64,000 nt of DNA from Pseudomonas sp. LFM046 (GTDB lineage Bacteria > Pseudomonadota > Gammaproteobacteria > Pseudomonadales > Pseudomonadaceae). The first letter of the stretch is position 1; every line of letters starts with the position of its first letter. Of this stretch, positions 33,452 to 42,221 are shown piece by piece. The stretch covers positions 2,892,488 through 2,956,487 of the forward strand of contig NZ_JYKO02000001.1 in NCBI RefSeq assembly GCF_000949385.2, in the 5' to 3' direction. The notes under the pieces are model-generated. The model did not search any database and was not told the DNA's origin. It saw only the letters and a program-made list of their open reading frames with translations. The position numbers were made by a program, and so were the translations under genes.

Positions 33452-33730
33452 CTAGATTGGCTCGATCAGCCAGCTTTCCACGGTCGCCTCGCCATACTGC
33501 AAGATCCAAGCTCGGTAGGTCAGATTTTTGCCTGCCCGGAGGTGAATGCAGTGGCCGTTGAATGGGTTCCGGTAGGTCTTTTTAGCTTGGCGCTTGGGGC
33601 CGGTCGTCTGCTGTGGCGGCGGGCGGCCAGTCAGGATGTGCAGGGTTTCGCGAGGTCCGAATTGATATTCGGTCATGAGGGCCTGGAGAGCGGACAGGAA
33701 CTGGCGATCAGCTTCCGAGAGAGTAGGCAT
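33452..33730 (-). CDS. MvaT/H-NS-like DNA-binding domain protein, short form
   Basis: This 92-residue protein has a short N-terminal helical segment and the MvaT-type C-terminal DNA-binding domain KTYRNPFNGHCIHLRAGKNLTYRAWILQYGEATVESWL. MvaT proteins are normally about 125 residues with a longer coiled-coil oligomerisation region, so this is a shortened, mobile-element-type H-NS relative. It may bind AT-rich acquired DNA or modulate the host MvaT. An AGGAGGGAAAGG ribosome site supports its start. Confidence 0.72.
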   Translation of the reverse strand: MPTLSEADRQFLSALQALMTEYQFGPRETLHILTGRPPPQQTTGPKRQAKKTYRNPFNGHCIHLRAGKNLTYRAWILQYGEATVESWLIEPI

Positions 33731-33813
33731 CCTTTCCCTCCTAAACGCGCTGCCACGGCGACATGGGCGCCGTGGCAGCCAGGGGAGACACGCTTAGCAC
33801 TTTACAGCGTAGT

Positions 33814-34050
33814 CTAAGTTTCGGTCATCAGGACCACGATGGCCTCGCCAATGAAATCAGCGTTGGCCTCAAGGATGTCGAGTTGCCGGCGTACGGCATC
33901 GCAGGTTTCGGTGGAGCCTCGCTGCTCAATTCAGATGCCTAACTCCGTGACGGCGGCGCCCAGGGCGAGCTGGTTCATGTGCAGGCGGTGAAGCAGGGCG
34001 GGGAGCAGGTCGGGATCGACCCTGGCAACCTCCGGAGCAGAGGTTGAAAG
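33814..34050 (-). pseudogene. Small conserved-type ORF interrupted by an in-frame TGA
   Basis: Reading leftward, LHMNQLALGAAVTELGI is followed by TGA (33931-33933) and then IEQRGSTETCDAVRRQLDIL through to a TAG at 33814. The protein-like sequence on both sides of the stop, where Trp (TGG) would fit, shows a nonsense mutation. No start codon is present at the 5' end. Confidence 0.55.
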
Positions 34051-34066
34051 TTAGTCCAATGGTTGC

Positions 34067-34312
34067 TCAGCACTCCGCCGAACTGAACCATGGTCTGCCG
34101 CATTGATCGATCTGATTCAACTTGCGCAGAGCATCTTCGGCCGCCTCAACGGCATCGGCACGGCGGATGAAATAGGAACGGTCGTAGACCTGGTGGAAGC
34201 GAGGCTCGTCCTCACTGTTGTGCGCTTTGATGGCAACGAAGGCCAACACGTGGTCGCCATTTATGCGGGTCTCGGTCCAGGCGGAATGCCCTGGGAAGTC
34301 GTGTCTGATCAT
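34067..34312 (-). CDS. Hypothetical protein, 81 aa
   Basis: The ORF reads MIRHDFPGHSAWTETRINGDHV and RSYFIRRADAVEAAEDALRKL. It starts behind GAGGAGGGTTCCCG. No family is recognised. It looks like a small soluble accessory protein and precedes the decayed ORF in the same direction. Confidence 0.5.
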   Translation of the reverse strand: MIRHDFPGHSAWTETRINGDHVLAFVAIKAHNSEDEPRFHQVYDRSYFIRRADAVEAAEDALRKLNQIDQCGRPWFSSAEC

Positions 34313-34531
34313 CGGGAACCCTCCTCTTGAGGGTTAAATAGGTCCCCACTATCTACCCGATGATGTCACATTGCTCTCAGTCATTTTTCTATCTGACGAA
34401 GGGTACAAGGACGCCATTAACGCAAAGCCCCGCACCGGCAGGCGAGGCTTTTCGTACTTCGTCTGAAAGCTGTATCGAAGGCGCGAAGTCGATCACGAGG
34501 ATGCCCTCGTTGGCGATTCCAGCAGCGATGC

Positions 34532-36208
34532 TCACGCTAAGGACTCCGGAGGAACCCGCAAAATTCCGTGGGGAAGGCTCGTCTCGCCGCATGGTGTATT
34601 GGGAACGATGCTGCCCTGTTGTAGGAGCTCAGTGGCGCGCTGACCGTCTACGGCTTCGCTGAAGTAATAACCCTGTGCCTGCGTTGTAGACCCTGTCGAA
34701 ATCAGCAAGGCACGTTGCTCGAGGGTTTCTACTCCCTCGGCGATGATTCCAATACCGAGCTCACGGGCGAAGTTGATGATGGCTCGTATCGTCGTTGCAC
34801 TTTCAGGATTTTTAGTGGCCTCGTGAATGAACGACTGGGCGATCTTGAGATGGTTAACGCGATAGGTCTTTAGGTAATCGAACGACGAATACTCGGTACC
34901 GAAATCGTCAATGGCGATCTTTACGCCGAGCTCACGTAACTGCGGGAGCACATCGTTTCGTGTCCATTTGGTCTGGGCCAGCGTGGCTTCGGTCACATCG
35001 AACTCCAGGTCGGATGGGGCCAGCCCCCACTTCTGGATAGTGCTGGCAACGTCATGGACGAGTTCACGGCCGCGCTTGATCTGGGCGAGCGAAAGATTGA
35101 TTGCGATTACCGGCGGCGCCGTTCCGCTATCGCGCCAGGACCGCATTTGCCGGCACGCACGCTCAAGCACCCAATGCCCGAGCGCCACGATAGTGCCGGT
35201 TCTTTCCGCTACGGGGATAAAAGAGCTGGCCGGGAGAAGGCCCTGCGTGGGGTGGTTCCACCGAACCAGAGCTTCCATGCCCAAGATTTTTCCGGAAGAC
35301 AACTCGACCTCGGGCAGGTAGTAGAGCTCTAACTCGTCCTGATCGATCGCTCTTTTCAAGTCATTGGCAAGCGTCACGCGGTTGAACACTTCCTGGTCGA
35401 GGTCTTCGGAGTGGAAGTGGTACTGGTTGCGCCCCTCGTCCTTGGAGCGGTAGAGCGCCAGGTCGGCCTGCGCCAACATGGTGTCGGCTCCCAGACTACT
35501 GGCTACATAAGGGCAGATCCCGATGCTGGCGGAGATATGAACCTCGTTGCCGTTGAGCGAGTAGGGAAGGGCCAGTGAAGCCTGAATTTTTTCCGCCAGT
35601 GCTGCGGCATTTGCCGGCTCAGACATGTCCAGCTGCAGTATTGCAAACTCATCGCCGCCCAAGCGCGCGATCACATCGCTCGCTCGTGTGCAGCTCCTAA
35701 TGCGCTCGGACACTTCCTGCAGCAGTAAATCGCCGACTGGATGTCCCAAGGTATCGTTGACTGTCTTGAAGTGGTCGAGGTCCAGGTAAAAGATCGCAAA
35801 TGGGGTAGCACCGCGCTTGCTCGCTGCGAAGGCTTGCCTTAGGCGCTCGATGAAGGTCGCCCGGTTTGCCAAACCAGTGAGGCCATCAGTGCGCGCAAGC
35901 AGGGCGATTTTTTCCTCTGCTGCTTTGCGCTCAGTGATATCCAGAATGATCCCTTCGACCTCGATTAGTCGTCCTTCCTTGTTACGAACAGGGATGTAGC
36001 GGTTTTCAACCCAGCGATAGGTGCCTTCGCCGGTCCGCAGACGAAACTCGATGGACGCGCCATGGGCGTCCTTTTCCAATACGCGCTCCATTGCCGCGTC
36101 GACCTTGGCTTGATCCGCAGGATCGATGAGGTCTTTCGCCCAGTTCGCCGAAGCCACCAGTTGGGCCGCATCGTGGCCAAATTTCGTGATGTTGTGCGAG
36201 ATGTACAT
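34532..36208 (-). CDS. PAS(partial)-GGDEF-EAL protein, 3' part of a frameshifted receiver-PAS-GGDEF-EAL gene
   Basis: This 558-residue ORF starts within a PAS domain (MYISHNITKFGHDAAQLV ... YRWVENRYIPV). It continues with an intact GGDEF domain (ARLGGDEFAIL, diguanylate cyclase) and an EAL domain (GMEALVRWNHP, EFDVTEATL, DDFGTEYSSF). The preceding ORF ends in the matching first part of the PAS domain, so one base has been lost near 36215. TGATG links the two ORFs and might allow reinitiation. It would act on c-di-GMP in the cytoplasm. Confidence 0.85.
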   Translation of the reverse strand: MYISHNITKFGHDAAQLVASANWAKDLIDPADQAKVDAAMERVLEKDAHGASIEFRLRTGEGTYRWVENRYIPVRNKEGRLIEVEGIILDITERKAAEEKIALLARTDGLTGLANRATFIERLRQAFAASKRGATPFAIFYLDLDHFKTVNDTLGHPVGDLLLQEVSERIRSCTRASDVIARLGGDEFAILQLDMSEPANAAALAEKIQASLALPYSLNGNEVHISASIGICPYVASSLGADTMLAQADLALYRSKDEGRNQYHFHSEDLDQEVFNRVTLANDLKRAIDQDELELYYLPEVELSSGKILGMEALVRWNHPTQGLLPASSFIPVAERTGTIVALGHWVLERACRQMRSWRDSGTAPPVIAINLSLAQIKRGRELVHDVASTIQKWGLAPSDLEFDVTEATLAQTKWTRNDVLPQLRELGVKIAIDDFGTEYSSFDYLKTYRVNHLKIAQSFIHEATKNPESATTIRAIINFARELGIGIIAEGVETLEQRALLISTGSTTQAQGYYFSEAVDGQRATELLQQGSIVPNTPCGETSLPHGILRVPPESLA

Positions 36209-36834
36209 CAGCGGGAAGCGGGCTCACCTCGCAAGCGGTAGAGGATTGTCGGGCTGTTCTGAACAATGATGTTGGCATCGGAGAGTTCTCTGGTTCTCTC
36301 TTCGACAGCCTGCTCCAGGGTATTCATTTTGAAGGCGGCGTCTTGCGTCATCTGCCATTTGACGGTCAGAGCGCTGGCCATTTGACGGATTTCGATCGCA
36401 TCAAACGGTTTTTTCAAGATGAGCAACCGGTCGCCCAGTTCCAACTGCTCGGTTATCTCTTCCCACGAGTAATCGGAATAGGCAGTGCAAAGCGCAATCT
36501 GTAGTAAGGGATCGACTTGCCAAAGACGTTTAATCGTCTCAACTCCGTCCCAACCGGGAGGCATGCGCATGTCGATAAAGGCCATGGCAAACGGACTGTT
36601 TTCCGCCTGCGCATGCTCGACCATGGCCAGGGCTTCCTGCCCTTGATGCGCATAATAGAGTTCGAAGAGTTGCCGTGTTGGCGGGGCATCGCCAAACAGC
36701 ACGGCCTCGGCCGAGAGCAATGCGGATTCGCTTTCCAGGCTGGGAGCGAGAATTTTCTGGAAGTCCTGGTGAATCGCTGAATTGTCGTCGACTATCAGGA
36801 TGCGCCGATTGCCAGTGCAGGGCTGATGGTTCAC
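36208..36834 (-). CDS. Response-regulator receiver, 5' part of the frameshifted receiver-PAS-GGDEF-EAL gene
   Basis: This 208-residue ORF has a receiver domain (ILIVDDNSAIHQDFQKIL, phospho-acceptor Asp in AFIDMRMPPGWDG, conserved Lys in LLILKKPFDAIEI). A coiled linker (EERTRELSDANIIVQNSPT) and the first residues of a PAS domain follow, before the frame stops. It starts at GTG, overlapping the stop of the upstream kinase gene. The variant MRMPPGWDG is shared with two other receivers in this window. Its partner should be the adjacent kinase. Confidence 0.82.
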   Translation of the reverse strand: MNHQPCTGNRRILIVDDNSAIHQDFQKILAPSLESESALLSAEAVLFGDAPPTRQLFELYYAHQGQEALAMVEHAQAENSPFAMAFIDMRMPPGWDGVETIKRLWQVDPLLQIALCTAYSDYSWEEITEQLELGDRLLILKKPFDAIEIRQMASALTVKWQMTQDAAFKMNTLEQAVEERTRELSDANIIVQNSPTILYRLRGEPASR

Positions 36835-38504
36835 GTGGCAACCTCCAGCGGAGTAAGTGGCAGCTCTAGGGTGAAGGTCGCTCCAAGGCCAGGGCCGTCA
36901 CTGTCGACCCTTAGCGATCCACCCAGCTCCTTGGCGGCCAAGGCGCCGCTGTGCAAGCCGAAGCCATGTCCGTCCTTGCGAGTGGTGAAACCGTGATTGA
37001 AGATCCGGGTGAGGTTTTCGGCGGTAATCCCTATACCGTTGTCGGCGACCAGTACCCTGACTTGGCCATCACCGCTCGTCAGGCGTATTTTCAGGCGTTT
37101 GTCCGTACGCCCTGAGTCATCGCAAGCCTGCCTGGCATTGGTCACCAGGTTCACCAGGATCTGCAGGACCTTGTGCTTGTCGAGCGTGACTGGAGGTACC
37201 TCTTCAAGGTCCAGAGTCACAGCCACGCCATGACGGTTTAACGAGCTCTGGTTCAGGCGCAAGCTGTCTTCCAGTAACTCTCTGATGTTGACGATTTCCT
37301 TGACGCCAGAGGCAGTGGCAAAGCTTTGTTGCATCGCCACAATTCCCTTGATGTGCTCGATATTCTGGCGCAGGAAATTCAGCTCTCTGACGCTGTCTGC
37401 CTGCTCGCAGCGCAGGTGTTCGGAGAGTTGAAGCAAATAGCTTGGCAGAAGCTTGCCGCGAGGGTCGTCGGTCAGGTAGGTCCCCAGCTCAGGCTCGTGC
37501 TCCTGGAGTAAGGCAACAGCTTTGATCAGCCCCGAGAGCTTTGACTTGCCGATATTGTCTGTCACGAGTGTGGCGGAGATATTGACGCTATTGAGTACGT
37601 TACCGACGTTGTGCAAGACCCCCGTGGCAACTTCTGCCATACCGGCCTTTCGTGAGGCTTCAACCAGCTGTTTGTGTGCATGCTCCAACTGCTCGGTGCG
37701 CTCTTTTACACGGTTCTCCAACTCATCATGGGCGATCTGGAGAGCTGTTTCAGCTTCTGTAAGTGCGGCAAAGCTGGTCGCTTGCTCTGAGCGCCAACGG
37801 TGCAACTTGCTCCAGACCAGTAGCCAGGTGATGAATAAGGTGATGATGGAGAGGATTGCCGCGGTGACGAAGAAAACAGCTTGGTTGTGCTTGTCTCGTT
37901 GGCTAGCGGCGAGCTCTGCCCGGATAGACTGAACGAACTGGGCGATTCCCTTGGCGTAGATGCTCTTTTGGGCCTCATATTCTTGGCCAAGCAAGAGCGA
38001 CTCTGCTTGGTCGGGGTGGTCAGCTCGAACCAGATCGAAGGCCAGATTCTCCATTTCTACGAGTCTTAGATTTGCAGCATCCATCTGTTTGGTCGCCTCG
38101 GCGCGCTCAGGCAAGGTCGCGAGCTTGAGGACTTCTTTGATCATTGCATCCAATTGGGGTTCGAACTGGCGGTAGCGCCTCTCCCACTGCAGATCACCTG
38201 TGGTTGCCGCCATGCGGGCGGACATGGTTAGCACCTCATCCAGGTGGACGATGCCTCCGCTCAGCTCCTGAAGGTGCAGATCGCGCACCTGAACTGCAGT
38301 GACATTGCGCAGCGAATCGAGCGCGAACAACAGCAAAGTGAGCAGCACCACTACTGTGAGTGTTAAACCGATGGCCAGCCATTTGAGCGGAAACGGGGTG
38401 CCGGTGCTGGTTTCCAGCCCGCTTGAGGTCTGAGCAGAGGGGAGAATGTTTTTCAGACCGAGAAATACCGGCGAGCCTTTTTCTCCATTGAACGAGAGAT
38501 GCAT
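36831..38504 (-). CDS. Membrane sensor histidine kinase with atypical [10 protein letters not shown]-box
   Basis: The start [17 protein letters not shown] (557 residues) is chosen for its GGAAGG site. Two transmembrane helices ([19 protein letters not shown] and [20 protein letters not shown]) flank a periplasmic helical sensor. A coiled coil and the kinase core follow, with phospho-acceptor His in [15 protein letters not shown], an N-box [16 protein letters not shown], and [11 protein letters not shown]. The same H-box type recurs in the kinase at 45106. It overlaps the receiver gene and should phosphorylate it. Confidence 0.88.
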   Translation of the reverse strand: MHLSFNGEKGSPVFLGLKNILPSAQTSSGLETSTGTPFPLKWLAIGLTLTVVVLLTLLLFALDSLRNVTAVQVRDLHLQELSGGIVHLDEVLTMSARMAATTGDLQWERRYRQFEPQLDAMIKEVLKLATLPERAEATKQMDAANLRLVEMENLAFDLVRADHPDQAESLLLGQEYEAQKSIYAKGIAQFVQSIRAELAASQRDKHNQAVFFVTAAILSIITLFITWLLVWSKLHRWRSEQATSFAALTEAETALQIAHDELENRVKERTEQLEHAHKQLVEASRKAGMAEVATGVLHNVGNVLNSVNISATLVTDNIGKSKLSGLIKAVALLQEHEPELGTYLTDDPRGKLLPSYLLQLSEHLRCEQADSVRELNFLRQNIEHIKGIVAMQQSFATASGVKEIVNIRELLEDSLRLNQSSLNRHGVAVTLDLEEVPPVTLDKHKVLQILVNLVTNARQACDDSGRTDKRLKIRLTSGDGQVRVLVADNGIGITAENLTRIFNHGFTTRKDGHGFGLHSGALAAKELGGSLRVDSDGPGLGATFTLELPLTPLEVAT

Positions 38505-38830
38505 GCTGGCTTCCCTTCCAACTGATGCTGCGGCCACTGGGCAACTCGGGCACTCTGGCGCATGCTTGCGTGGTATGAGTGAAACGAACCTCCAAGCTTT
38601 GTCTCGCCAGAAAACACGGTACAACTCCCGATCAGTGTAGGCGCTGTGCGTGAGTTTGCTCGTTACGGATTCTGAGAGGCCTTATCGCCAAGCAGCACGC
38701 TGCAATGTTGGTGCACACAGGATTGAACGGTTCTCCCGCGCGCCGTTGATAACCCATTGGAACATTCCCGTCAGTTGGTACCCCGGGACACGGAGCGGCC
38801 AGCTAGATTGGAACCAACATCTGAAGGGGA

Positions 38831-39079
38831 ATGCCGACGGTGAAATGTCCGGTTTGCGGTGAGGAAGCGAAAGAACAGCCAGCGATAGCCGGGCGGCGCG
38901 CAATCTCGTGTCCGGGCTGCGGCGCTTACGGGGTGTCCGACGGCCTTCAATTCATGCTGGACCTCGGGCACTGCTCGTTTCATGTCAGGCAGACGAGAAT
39001 GCGGCTGATGGAGAGGGTGGCCCGAGGACTAGACCCGCTCCTGACAGTCGGGGACGACGACCTTCTGCGCTTCGACTAG
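38831..39079 (+). CDS. Small zinc-ribbon-like protein, 82 aa
   Basis: The ORF has two Cys pairs, KCPVCGEEAK and ISCPGCGAYGVS, consistent with a zinc ribbon, then a helical tail with HVRQTRMRLMERVARGL. It starts behind AAGGGG. A similar small protein is encoded at 49180 (CxxCG ... CSVCGQYWVS), so the two are paralogues on the flanks of the signalling genes. Function is unknown. Confidence 0.55.
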   Translation: MPTVKCPVCGEEAKEQPAIAGRRAISCPGCGAYGVSDGLQFMLDLGHCSFHVRQTRMRLMERVARGLDPLLTVGDDDLLRFD

Positions 39080-39110
39080 GCAACCTCTCGATCGTCCCTA
39101 ACCCCTTGGG

Positions 39111-41681
39111 TTATGCCTCGTCTCGCGACAGGGCTTCCCGGCTTAGCAACGGCTGAAGTTCCTCCAGGGGCAGGGGGCGGCTCAATAGGTACCCTTGCAC
39201 TTCGTCGCAACCCATCTCCTTGAGCGTCCCGAGCTGCTGGGTGTTTTCCACCCCTTCGGCAGTGACCTCCATGGACAGGGCATGGCCAAGCCACACAATG
39301 GCCAGGATGATGGCCAGCCCTTTATCCGACTCTTCCATCTGCGCAACGAAGCTCTTGTCGATCTTCAGGGTGTCGAATGGGTATTTGCGCAGATAACTGA
39401 GCGAGGAATACCCGGTCCCGAAGTCATCCATGGACAAGCGGACGCCGAGGGCTTTCAGATCTTGCAGGGTCGACAAGGCAAGCTGTGCATCCTCCAGCAT
39501 CATGCCTTCAGTGATTTCGAGCTCCAGGCGACCAGCGGGAAGGCCGGTTTCCTCCAGGGTGGTTCGCACCAGTTCGACTAAGTCGGGGCTGCGGAATTGG
39601 TCGGGTGAGAGGTTCACCGAGACAAAGATGGGCTCGGGCAAGTTCGCTGTCTGCCGGCAGGCGTGCTTCAGAACCCAAGTGCCCAGAGCGGAGATGAGAT
39701 CCGTTTTTTCCGCCAGAGAAATGAAATGGCTAGGACCCAGCAGTCCGAGTCGAGGATGCTGCCAGCGCACCAGCGCCTCGATACCAATCAATTGTTGGTC
39801 GCTTGCCCGATAACGCGGCTGGTAATGCAGACGCAGCTCTTGCCTGCCGATGGCTGAGCGCAGTTCGTGTTCCAGCTGCTTCTCCTCGACAATGCGCCGT
39901 TCCATCTCGGGTGTGTAGAAACACCAGCGCCGGTCCTTCTCGTTCCTGGCCTGATAGAGCGCGACTTCCGCGGCACGAATCAACTCGGCGGCGCTGCCTC
40001 CTGGCGAGGGCAGGGCGATACCGATGCGCACGCTGAGAAACACCTGCTGCTCGCCAACCCAGAAAGGCTGCTCCACACACTTGATGAGACTCCCGCACAA
40101 CGGCTCGACATACTCGGCCAGTCCGAAACTGCCATTGAGCACGACAGTGAATTCATCACTGCAATGTCGGGCAAGCATGTCCTCTTGGCGCAAGAAGCTT
40201 TCCAGGCGCTGTGAAAGGCCGATCAGCATCTGGTCGCCCACACCACTACCGAAACTCTCGGCAACATTTCGCAAGCGATCGAAACCTATGCTCAGCACGG
40301 CGATCGAAGCGCCCGAATCGCCCTGATTCTTAAGGAAGCCCGCGAGTTGCTCCTTGAGGTAGCTGCGGTTAGGCAGGCCGGTCAAGGGGTCGTACCGCTG
40401 GAGCTGCTGAATGCGGGCCTGATTCTCGACCTCCGCCGTGATGTCGCGGGCAGCCCCTCGGTACCCCTGTACGGTAGTCTCTCCGATCACTCGGACCACC
40501 ACGCTGCAGAGGCAGTACTTGCCGCCCGCCGAACGGTAGCTGCAGGGCTGTGGCGTGTGAGGGGCGATTTTCGCGAGTGGACTGGAAGCCCAACTGGGCA
40601 AGGACTCGGACTTGAATGTCAGCAAGTCATTCAGGGGGCGGCCGAGCCAGGCCTCAGGCGCATGACCGGTTACGGACTGGAAACGACCGGACAGGTAGGT
40701 CAGACAAAGTTGCGCATCGGTTTCCCAGAACCAGTCGGAACTGATTTCGGCGATGTCCTGGAACCGCGCTTCGCTTTCCGCCAACGACCTGTAACTCGCA
40801 TCCAATTTTCGAGCGGCCGCCAGGAACTGACGCATGGCCAACCCGGCGAGTACCGCCACGATTAAGGTCACGGCGCCAATCAACGGCAGCATGACGGTCA
40901 GCAGAAGCTCCCCCGGGCGCCCAGGATTCCAACTCAGGTTCAGGTTCGTGTCACCGTCCACAAGCAGCGGGAAAGCCGGAGCGTCCTCCTGATCGGCTAC
41001 GGCCCCCTGGGTCACCTGAAGCCCCGGCAGCGCGTATTCCTCGGCCAGTTTCTGCAGTTTTGCGGGAGTCAGGACGTCGATGAACACCAGAACGGATGAC
41101 TTCCCCGGCACCGCCTGCACCAGAGGATCCCCGCCGGTGGTCAGGGCGGCGGCAGCTACCAGGGCTGCCCCCCCTTCCACAGGGAGCACCGCTACGGCCG
41201 TGCCTTCATCGCCAGCCCGGGTCCTGGCCTGCTCCAGCAAGGCGGACGCCGAGCCCTTTATCCAGTGTTGGAGTTGCATCGTCTGCAACTTGCCCTGGAT
41301 GACGGAATAGACGGTGCGGTCATCAGGGCCGATCACAAAGACACCTTCGTAACCGAATTTCTCGTAGAGCGTGTCGCCAAGATTGCGTCGCGTGTAGGCC
41401 CAGTCGAGATCGACACTGGCGTGCAGGTTACGGTAGGCGTCGCCCCAGAACGCGTAGTCGGCGATGGATTTCTGAAGGTTCGCCTGCCGGGTATTCAGCG
41501 CTTTTTCGACGAAGAATCGACCTTGCTCGCTGGCCTGCTTGTCCAGTTGATGGGCGATCCTGATCAGCATGGAGCAGGCCAGGACCAGAACCAGGACCAA
41601 TAGGCTGCCGAACAGGAGGGCCGCTCTGCATGCAACGCCGACGTTTGCACCTTTTCCTGGTAGACCGGTTCTGACATCCAT
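39111..41681 (-). CDS. Membrane sensor PAS-GGDEF(degenerate)-EAL protein, probable c-di-GMP phosphodiesterase
   Basis: The start MDVRTGLPGKGANVG (856 residues) follows GGAAGCCAGGAC. Two transmembrane helices (about 20-40 and 270-292) flank a CHASE4-like periplasmic domain (SIADYAFWGDAYRNL, FVIGPDDRTVYSV). A PAS domain, a GGDEF domain with the active motif changed to HCSDEF, and an EAL domain follow. The EAL domain keeps IGIEALVRWQHP, LEITEGMM and DDFGTGYSSLSYL. The cyclase is therefore probably inactive and the phosphodiesterase active. It is transcribed alone. Confidence 0.88.
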   Translation of the reverse strand: MDVRTGLPGKGANVGVACRAALLFGSLLVLVLVLACSMLIRIAHQLDKQASEQGRFFVEKALNTRQANLQKSIADYAFWGDAYRNLHASVDLDWAYTRRNLGDTLYEKFGYEGVFVIGPDDRTVYSVIQGKLQTMQLQHWIKGSASALLEQARTRAGDEGTAVAVLPVEGGAALVAAAALTTGGDPLVQAVPGKSSVLVFIDVLTPAKLQKLAEEYALPGLQVTQGAVADQEDAPAFPLLVDGDTNLNLSWNPGRPGELLLTVMLPLIGAVTLIVAVLAGLAMRQFLAAARKLDASYRSLAESEARFQDIAEISSDWFWETDAQLCLTYLSGRFQSVTGHAPEAWLGRPLNDLLTFKSESLPSWASSPLAKIAPHTPQPCSYRSAGGKYCLCSVVVRVIGETTVQGYRGAARDITAEVENQARIQQLQRYDPLTGLPNRSYLKEQLAGFLKNQGDSGASIAVLSIGFDRLRNVAESFGSGVGDQMLIGLSQRLESFLRQEDMLARHCSDEFTVVLNGSFGLAEYVEPLCGSLIKCVEQPFWVGEQQVFLSVRIGIALPSPGGSAAELIRAAEVALYQARNEKDRRWCFYTPEMERRIVEEKQLEHELRSAIGRQELRLHYQPRYRASDQQLIGIEALVRWQHPRLGLLGPSHFISLAEKTDLISALGTWVLKHACRQTANLPEPIFVSVNLSPDQFRSPDLVELVRTTLEETGLPAGRLELEITEGMMLEDAQLALSTLQDLKALGVRLSMDDFGTGYSSLSYLRKYPFDTLKIDKSFVAQMEESDKGLAIILAIVWLGHALSMEVTAEGVENTQQLGTLKEMGCDEVQGYLLSRPLPLEELQPLLSREALSRDEA

Positions 41682-42221
41682 GTCCTGGCTTCCTTTATCG
41701 CAGAAGACACTGCGTGACATGTGGGGGAGGCATGTGCCGACAGAGAATTCGCTCGCCAAAGCGTCCCAGCGTCCCGTCGCAAGCATGCCGCACGGGTGGG
41801 GCAGAGATGGCCCCGCCGCCCATGATGTGTAGCACTCTAGGTGATGTCAAAGTAATTGCCCTGCAGGTGTCCACTGCAGTCTTTTCGTACTGTGGGGTGC
41901 TGCGCATTAGGGAAGCGATTTGGCTCGGCACATCCTGAAACGTGCAAGAGGTCCATCCGATGCTGTAAGGGGGATAGGGGAGTCTTCCGGTATCTGGCTA
42001 GAGAGCACTGGCCCCTGGTACAGCGAACTGGCGCCAAGACACTGCAACGCCAACAAAGCGCAATGTCGATTGGCCATTGCCCGAATCCGTCTACACTGGT
42101 CGTAGCCTAAGGCGCTTCTCACTGGACGCGCAGTTCGCATTTCGAGGGGCGAGCGAATTCCAGCGAATCGTCGTCGGAAGATGGCACCGAGATGCCGCCG
42201 CGTTCCAGGGAGAGGGCTCCG
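41682..42221. other. Divergent intergenic region
   Basis: No convincing gene is seen between the divergent EAL genes. It should contain both promoters. An AAAGTAATTGCCCTGCAGG stretch near 41848 is palindromic only in part, and no clear operator was identified. Confidence 0.35.
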
